A DNA stretch of 19,127 bases from RGIG8597 sp045133795 (GTDB lineage Bacteria; Spirochaetota; GWE2-31-10). A program made the position numbers and the translations under genes. The notes under the pieces are model-generated. The model was not told the DNA's origin, did not search any database, and saw only the letters and a program-made list of their open reading frames with translations. The stretch covers positions 1 to 19,127 of the forward strand of contig JBGUUT010000056.1 in assembly GCA_045133795.1 (NCBI GenBank), in the 5' to 3' direction. Positions within the stretch are counted from its first letter, which is position 1; each line of letters opens with the position of its first letter. Of this stretch, positions 14,885-19,127 are shown piece by piece.

Positions 14885-16108
14885 ATGTATAAAAATATCT
14901 TGGGACAAGAGAATATTACAAATATTCTGCAAAATGAAATTTCTTATACACCTCCCAGTTTAGCTCATTCAATGATTTTTCACGGAAATAGTTATACCGG
15001 TAAACTTTCAGCTGCATTAGAAACAGCTCGTTTAATTAATTGTACAAAAGAAAGAGTTCATGATTGTAATTGTTCAAACTGTATTTCAATACGTAATTTA
15101 ACTTTCAACGGTTTAGTTATTTTATCTCGACGCAATTATTATTATGAAACAATAGAAACACTAAGTTGTTATCGACAAAAAAAATTACCGCATTTGCGAG
15201 ATAAACTTTATCGAATTATCAGATTATCATTTGCACCGTTACAAGATTTTCTTATTGAAAATACAACAATGTCGGAAGCTGATAAAAAGCAGCTTCAAAG
15301 TATAGGAAGTAAGATTGCGGATTTTATAGATAAGCCTGAATATTCTTCTACCGAACTTGAAGAGATTGAAAAATGTGCCGTTTTTTTTCAGACACTTTAT
15401 AAGAATAAAAATATTCCGGTGAATACAATTCGAAATATGTTGAATTGGTCGTATATGACTTTACCGGAAGGAAAGAAAGTTGTTATTATCGATGATGTAG
15501 ACCAATTAGAACTCTCATCGGAAAATGTTTTACTTAAACGCTTGGAAGAACCGTCGGACGATTTGTATTTTATCTTGTTAGCAGAAAATAACAGCAGAGT
15601 TCTTCAAACTATTCGTTCACGATGTAGAGCTTATTATTTTAAAGATTTATCAAACGACGTGAAAAATGACATTTTGCGTAATGATTATTTGCAAAATGAT
15701 ACAGATGTCTATTCTTCATTGCGTGATTTTTTTCATCAAAAAGACCCGGTATTATCAAAAAATCTAAAAGCAAAAGTTGATAAATTAATAAACTTGGTTT
15801 TTCAAAAAAATGTCAATTTTTCGGAATTATATCTGTTTATTGAAAGTGAAAAAAACAAAGAGGTTTTGTTAGGTATAGCAAAAGAATTATGTTCAATAAT
15901 TTCAAATGAAATTTCCATTTGTGAAAATAAAAATAGCAAAAGCGAATATTCATGTTTACAGGTTTTCAGTTTAAAAAAGTTAAAAGAAATTGAAAAAGAA
16001 TTGCGATTGCGTATTGAGCGAACGGTAGCCTTGAACCTTACTCCCAAAACACAATTAGAGGGAATTTTGTATCCTATTAAGGAGATGATTTTACATGCAA
16101 ATTGGTAA
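14885..16108 (+). CDS. DNA polymerase III delta-prime/gamma-like clamp-loader protein
   Basis: A 407-residue AAA+ protein resembling the delta-prime subunit of the clamp loader, which opens the sliding clamp at the replication fork. Typical marks, numbered from this start: YKNILGQENI (2-11); a Walker A-like GNSYTGK at 34-40, followed by Leu rather than Ser/Thr; a cysteine cluster at 53, 61, 63 and 66 like the clamp-loader zinc module; VVIIDDVDQL (199-208, DD for DE); LLKRLEEP; and TIRSRCRAYYF with the SRC motif. The altered P-loop suits a delta-prime, which does not hydrolyse ATP. An in-frame TTG at 14873 is possible; neither start has a clear ribosome site. It is longer than E. coli HolB (334), with an insertion at about 85-170. 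It overlaps the kinase gene by 14 nt. Confidence 0.75.
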   Translation: MYKNILGQENITNILQNEISYTPPSLAHSMIFHGNSYTGKLSAALETARLINCTKERVHDCNCSNCISIRNLTFNGLVILSRRNYYYETIETLSCYRQKKLPHLRDKLYRIIRLSFAPLQDFLIENTTMSEADKKQLQSIGSKIADFIDKPEYSSTELEEIEKCAVFFQTLYKNKNIPVNTIRNMLNWSYMTLPEGKKVVIIDDVDQLELSSENVLLKRLEEPSDDLYFILLAENNSRVLQTIRSRCRAYYFKDLSNDVKNDILRNDYLQNDTDVYSSLRDFFHQKDPVLSKNLKAKVDKLINLVFQKNVNFSELYLFIESEKNKEVLLGIAKELCSIISNEISICENKNSKSEYSCLQVFSLKKLKEIEKELRLRIERTVALNLTPKTQLEGILYPIKEMILHANW

Positions 16109-17306
16109 AAAGTTTTCTAAAGTAAGTCATACTATTATTGAAAAAATAGATTTGTTAGGATTGCGAACAATGTTTCATCAACTAGAAGAAGAACATTCTG
16201 ATATGATGCTGATTTTTGATTCCTTGATTGAAGGAATCGTTGCAATGAATAGTGATGATGACATTATTTTTTGCAACAAAGCTGCTTGTGCTTTATTAGG
16301 GATTTCTCTTTCAGAAACTTATGAAGGTACAAATATAAAAGACTTTATAAAAAACGAAGAAATTTTAGATTTAATCTACCAGATGAAAAAAAAGAAAGAT
16401 CGAATTAATCAAGAAGATTTTCTTTTTAATCAAGAGGAACAACAATATTTAAATTTTACTCTTCAACCTCTTGTTAATGAATACAAGATTGTAGGAAATA
16501 TTTTAATAATAAAAGATATTACTCTGGAAAGAGAAGTTTCAAGTTCTGAAAAATATCTTACAAATATGCAGAATTTTAAAGCATTAACCGGCGGGTTGGC
16601 TCACGAAATAAAAAATCCGTTAGGTTCACTGAGTATTCACATTCAATTATTGCAACAAGAAATTAAAGATTTAGAATGCTGTTCTACACAAAGAGAAGAT
16701 ATTTCATTATCATTGAATACAATTAACGGCGAGATTATCAGATTGAATAAAATTGTTACAGATTTTCTAAATTCCGTACGACCGCAAAAAGCTGTATTAT
16801 TGCCCGTAAACTTTCATGAGTATTTAAGTAAGGTTATAGATTTTATAAAGCCGGAATTGGAAAGTAAAAATATAAAAATAGAATATGAATATACAGATTT
16901 ACTACTAACAGTTGCAATAGATGAAAATCTTTTTAGACAAATTATAATTAATCTCATAGAAAACAGTATTGCGGCAATTATTGAAGCAAACAGAGAAGAA
17001 GGAAAAATTATTATTTCTACTTCAGAAAAAGGCGGATACCTAATTTTTGAAATAAAAGATAACGGTATTGGAATTTCTCAAGAAAATACAGACAAGATTT
17101 TTGAACCGTATTTTACGACAAAATCCTATGGTTCCGGCTTAGGGTTGATGATAGTATATAAAATAATAAAAGAGCACATGGGTGATATTAAGGTTGCATC
17201 GATGGAAGGAATAGGAACTGTTTTTTCCATGCTTTTACCGTTAATCGGAAATGAAAATAGATTAATCAGTTATACTCCGAAAGAAAAAAAATCAAGTAAA
17301 GGATAA
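16095..17306 (+). CDS. Soluble PAS histidine kinase, NtrB/AtoS-like
   Basis: A 403-residue sensor kinase with no membrane segment. A PAS domain lies at about 33-145, then the phosphoacceptor His170 in AHEIKNPLGSL, the N-box with Asn286 and Asn290 (INLIENSIAAI), the G1 box DNGIGI (322-327), the F-box KIFEPYFTTK and the G2 box GSGLGL (346-351). All catalytic elements are intact. It would autophosphorylate and pass the phosphate to Asp54 of the regulator encoded 3 nt downstream. The lack of membrane segments and the pairing with a sigma-54 activator resemble NtrB and the spirochaete Hk2; the PAS ligand is unknown. AAGGAG at 16079-16084 is 10 nt from the ATG, inside the upstream gene. Confidence 0.93.
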   Translation: MQIGKKFSKVSHTIIEKIDLLGLRTMFHQLEEEHSDMMLIFDSLIEGIVAMNSDDDIIFCNKAACALLGISLSETYEGTNIKDFIKNEEILDLIYQMKKKKDRINQEDFLFNQEEQQYLNFTLQPLVNEYKIVGNILIIKDITLEREVSSSEKYLTNMQNFKALTGGLAHEIKNPLGSLSIHIQLLQQEIKDLECCSTQREDISLSLNTINGEIIRLNKIVTDFLNSVRPQKAVLLPVNFHEYLSKVIDFIKPELESKNIKIEYEYTDLLLTVAIDENLFRQIIINLIENSIAAIIEANREEGKIIISTSEKGGYLIFEIKDNGIGISQENTDKIFEPYFTTKSYGSGLGLMIVYKIIKEHMGDIKVASMEGIGTVFSMLLPLIGNENRLISYTPKEKKSSKG

Positions 17307-17309
17307 AAA

Positions 17310-18671
17310 ATGCTGACAGGAAATATTCTAATTGTTGATGATGAAAAAGGAATCAGAGATGGTTTGAAACTTTTTTTGAAGCGTGAAGGACACTTGATGT
17401 TTACTGCAGAAGACGGGAAAGAAGCTTTAGAAATCCTTGAAAAAAATGATATTGATTTGGTTATCAGTGATTTAAGAATGCCGCATATCAATGGAGATGA
17501 ATTATTAGCTTTTATAAAAAAAGATTATCCGGGAGTAAAAGTCATTATTTTGACTGGACACGGAACTGTCGAAAATGCTGTAGAAGCAATGAGGAACGGA
17601 GCGTACGATTTCCTTATAAAACCTTTAAATCTTGAAAAATTAGGATTAATTGTTAAACGTGCATTATCACAGAGACAACTCGAAATAGATAACAGACTTT
17701 TAAAAAAGAAACTTAATGTTTTTTCTAAACAAATGATTGGAAAGTCTGACAAGATGATAAAAATATCTAATTTGATAGAACAAGTTGCCCCATCTAAAAC
17801 ATCAGTGCTTATTCTTGGTGAAAACGGGGTTGGAAAAGAAGTTATCGCTAATTTAATTCATGACTTTTCAAACAGAAAAAGTAATCCTTTTATAAAAGTC
17901 CATTGTGCTGCGTTATCAGAAAATCTTCTTGAAAGTGAACTTTTTGGTCATGAAAAAGGTGCATTTACCGGAGCTATAAAAGAAAAGAAAGGACGATTTG
18001 AATTAGCAAATAAGGGAACAATTTTTCTTGATGAAATTGGTGAAATTTCCCCCAATATCCAAGTAAAACTTCTCAGAGTAATTCAAGAAAAATCATTTGA
18101 ACGTGTCGGTGGAGAAAAAACAATCAATGTAGACGTGCGAATTATTGCAGCAACTAATAGAAATCTGAAAAAGGAAGTCGAAGAAGGGCGTTTTAGAGAA
18201 GATCTTTATTACAGACTTAATGTTGTTCAAATTACGGTTCCGCCGTTGAGAGAACGAAAAGAAGATATATTATTAATGATGTCGTCGTTTATTCAAAATT
18301 TCAGTGAAGAAAATGATAAGAATATTAAGGAAATTACGAAAAAAGCCAAAACCGCTCTATACAATTATAATTGGCCCGGTAACGTCAGAGAATTAAAAAA
18401 TGTTCTTGAAGCTGCGGTAGTTTTATCAAAAGACGGAGTTATCGATATAAATGATTTACCGCCATATTTAAAAAATGAAGATGAACAAGGGAACTTCTTG
18501 AAAATAAAAATGCCGGCAACAATGGATGAAATCGAAAAAGAAGCAATAATATCTACACTGGCATTGGCAAACGGAAATAAATCTAAAACAGCAGAAATGC
18601 TGAATATGAATCGAAAAACCTTATATGCTAAATTAAATGAATTGGAAATTCTTACAAATGAAAAAAACTAG
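17310..18671 (+). CDS. Sigma-54-dependent response regulator, NtrC/AtoC/Rrp2-like
   Basis: A 453-residue transcription activator in three parts. The receiver (5-118) has acidic Asp10/Asp11, phosphoacceptor Asp54 in VISDLRMP and Lys104. The AAA+ sigma-54-contacting domain (about 142-370) has Walker A GENGVGKE (170-177), GAFTGA (217-222) that touches sigma-54, Walker B IFLDEIGE, and the arginine-finger region GRFREDLYYRLNV. A Fis-type helix-turn-helix ends the protein (about 421-449, NKSKTAEMLNMNRKTLYAKL). All parts appear functional. It requires RpoN in the host; no sigma-54 promoter was found in this window, so its targets lie elsewhere. It is the last gene of the operon; its stop TAG (18669-18671) is inside the left arm of the terminator hairpin. 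AAAGGA precedes the ATG. Confidence 0.94.
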   Translation: MLTGNILIVDDEKGIRDGLKLFLKREGHLMFTAEDGKEALEILEKNDIDLVISDLRMPHINGDELLAFIKKDYPGVKVIILTGHGTVENAVEAMRNGAYDFLIKPLNLEKLGLIVKRALSQRQLEIDNRLLKKKLNVFSKQMIGKSDKMIKISNLIEQVAPSKTSVLILGENGVGKEVIANLIHDFSNRKSNPFIKVHCAALSENLLESELFGHEKGAFTGAIKEKKGRFELANKGTIFLDEIGEISPNIQVKLLRVIQEKSFERVGGEKTINVDVRIIAATNRNLKKEVEEGRFREDLYYRLNVVQITVPPLRERKEDILLMMSSFIQNFSEENDKNIKEITKKAKTALYNYNWPGNVRELKNVLEAAVVLSKDGVIDINDLPPYLKNEDEQGNFLKIKMPATMDEIEKEAIISTLALANGNKSKTAEMLNMNRKTLYAKLNELEILTNEKN

Positions 18672-18707
18672 TTTAGAAAAGAATTAATTTCCTAAACTAG
18701 TTTTTTT
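18661..18707. terminator. Strong bidirectional intrinsic terminator
   Basis: A perfect 16-bp stem (18661-18676 with 18692-18707; core ACTAGTTTAG/CTAAACTAGT) and a 15-nt loop that can pair further after one mismatch. It begins with seven A and ends with seven T, so it reads as an intrinsic terminator from either side. It serves the activator gene on the plus strand and the TNDV-repeat gene, whose stop is 28 nt away on the minus strand. The left arm contains the activator stop codon. Confidence 0.85.
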
Positions 18708-18735
18708 CGCAATATAAAAAAGAATATCTACAAAA

Positions 18736-19127
18736 TTATTCGTTTTCTGAAAATCCAACAACAACATTGTTTGAAAAGATGACGTAGAAAACATTTGAAT
18801 TAAGTGGCAAGAAGAAATTCTCCGGCACACTAGCTAATGTTATTTTTAAAAGATTCTCATTTACTGGATGTACAGAATGTTCCGGAAATTGTGTATTTCC
18901 TAAGGCAAACCAATCCTCTAATGTTTCTAATAATTCCTGACGGGTAACCCGTAAATCCGTATCACCTATTTCAATAACATCATTGAAATATTGAACTAAA
19001 TCAACAAGATTATTCCCATTAATAATTTTTATAATCTTTTCCCATGTTACATCATTAGTTACATCATTAGTTACATCATTAGTTACATCATTAGTTACAT
19101 CATTAGTTACATCATTAGTTACATCAT
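18736..19127 (-). CDS. 3' end of an unrecognised gene with TNDV repeats (partial)
   Basis: An open minus-strand frame runs from the window edge to TAA at 18738-18736: 130 codons, with the start beyond 19127. The visible protein begins with about seven copies of Thr-Asn-Asp-Val, each from the same 12 bp, then about 100 non-repeat residues: WEKIIKIING, LVDLVQYFNDVIEIGD, VTRQELLETLEDW, then a hydrophobic, strand-rich end (FFLPLNSNVFYVIF, VVVGFSENE). The tail shows no membrane anchor or known domain. The frame stays open through both repeat and unique parts, the codons have the A+T-rich bias of the neighbours, and it ends just before a bidirectional terminator, so it is very likely real. The family is not recognised; a repeat-bearing surface or secreted protein is one guess. 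Confidence 0.75.
   Translation of the reverse strand, partial: DVTNDVTNDVTNDVTNDVTNDVTNDVTWEKIIKIINGNNLVDLVQYFNDVIEIGDTDLRVTRQELLETLEDWFALGNTQFPEHSVHPVNENLLKITLASVPENFFLPLNSNVFYVIFSNNVVVGFSENE
19046..19127. repeat. 12-bp tandem repeat within a coding region
   Basis: Six exact copies of GTTACATCATTA (19046-19117) plus 10 bases of a seventh, with no base change, running off the window. Read on the minus strand it encodes the tetrapeptide TNDV. As 12 is a multiple of three, copy-number change keeps the frame and only alters length. Confidence 0.95.

Noticed and set aside
19046..19127. CRISPR-like repeat array
   Set aside because: The 12-bp units are directly adjacent with no spacers and stay in an open reading frame.

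Overview
The window is A+T-rich, gene-dense bacterial DNA. It most likely comes from a spirochaete, probably Treponema or a relative. The support is indirect: a soluble NtrB-type kinase with an NtrC-type regulator resembling the Borrelia Hk2/Rrp2 pair, a loose lipobox (IFSC) on one envelope protein, and strong -35/-10 promoters in low-GC sequence. No rRNA, tRNA, insertion sequence, CRISPR array or phage gene was seen. Two large features carry the novelty: a six-gene operon around an M49-like metallopeptidase, and a cut-off gene with a 12-bp coding repeat at the right edge.

Layout. (1) 107-2760, minus strand: an aldo/keto reductase followed by a membrane sensor with a Cache-like outer domain and a degenerate class III cyclase domain. 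(2) 2840-4624, plus: a radical SAM protein of the B12-binding/DUF4080 type. It diverges from the reductase across promoters that share one -35 heptamer. (3) 4621-10097, minus: an operon transcribed as HisI-like/HisE fusion, HEXXH metallopeptidase, two paralogous unknown proteins, DUF554 membrane protein, histidine-kinase-type ATPase-fold protein. A TTGATA-17-TATAAT promoter lies upstream. (4) 10184-11974, minus: glycogen synthase with large insertions. (5) 12090-13478, plus: an isoprenylcysteine-methyltransferase-type membrane protein, then an RluA-family pseudouridine synthase. (6) 13475-14726, minus: an exported Glu-rich protein, then a TPR-like lipoprotein. (7) 14885-18671, plus: a DNA polymerase III delta-prime/gamma-like protein, a PAS histidine kinase and a sigma-54 activator, closed by a strong bidirectional hairpin. 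(8) 18736-19127, minus: the 3' end of an unrecognised gene whose upstream part is a perfect tetrapeptide (TNDV) repeat.

The genome is very compact. Two convergent gene pairs overlap at their stop codons (CTAG and TTAA), gene joins within operons are 0-20 nt in most cases, and no stretch above 300 bases lacks a gene. The kinase and sigma-54 activator clearly work together. The six-gene operon is a coherent transcription unit whose joint purpose cannot be read from sequence. Its members include an apparently non-biosynthetic HisE, a zinc peptidase and a tandemly duplicated family, which makes it the best candidate here for an undescribed system.
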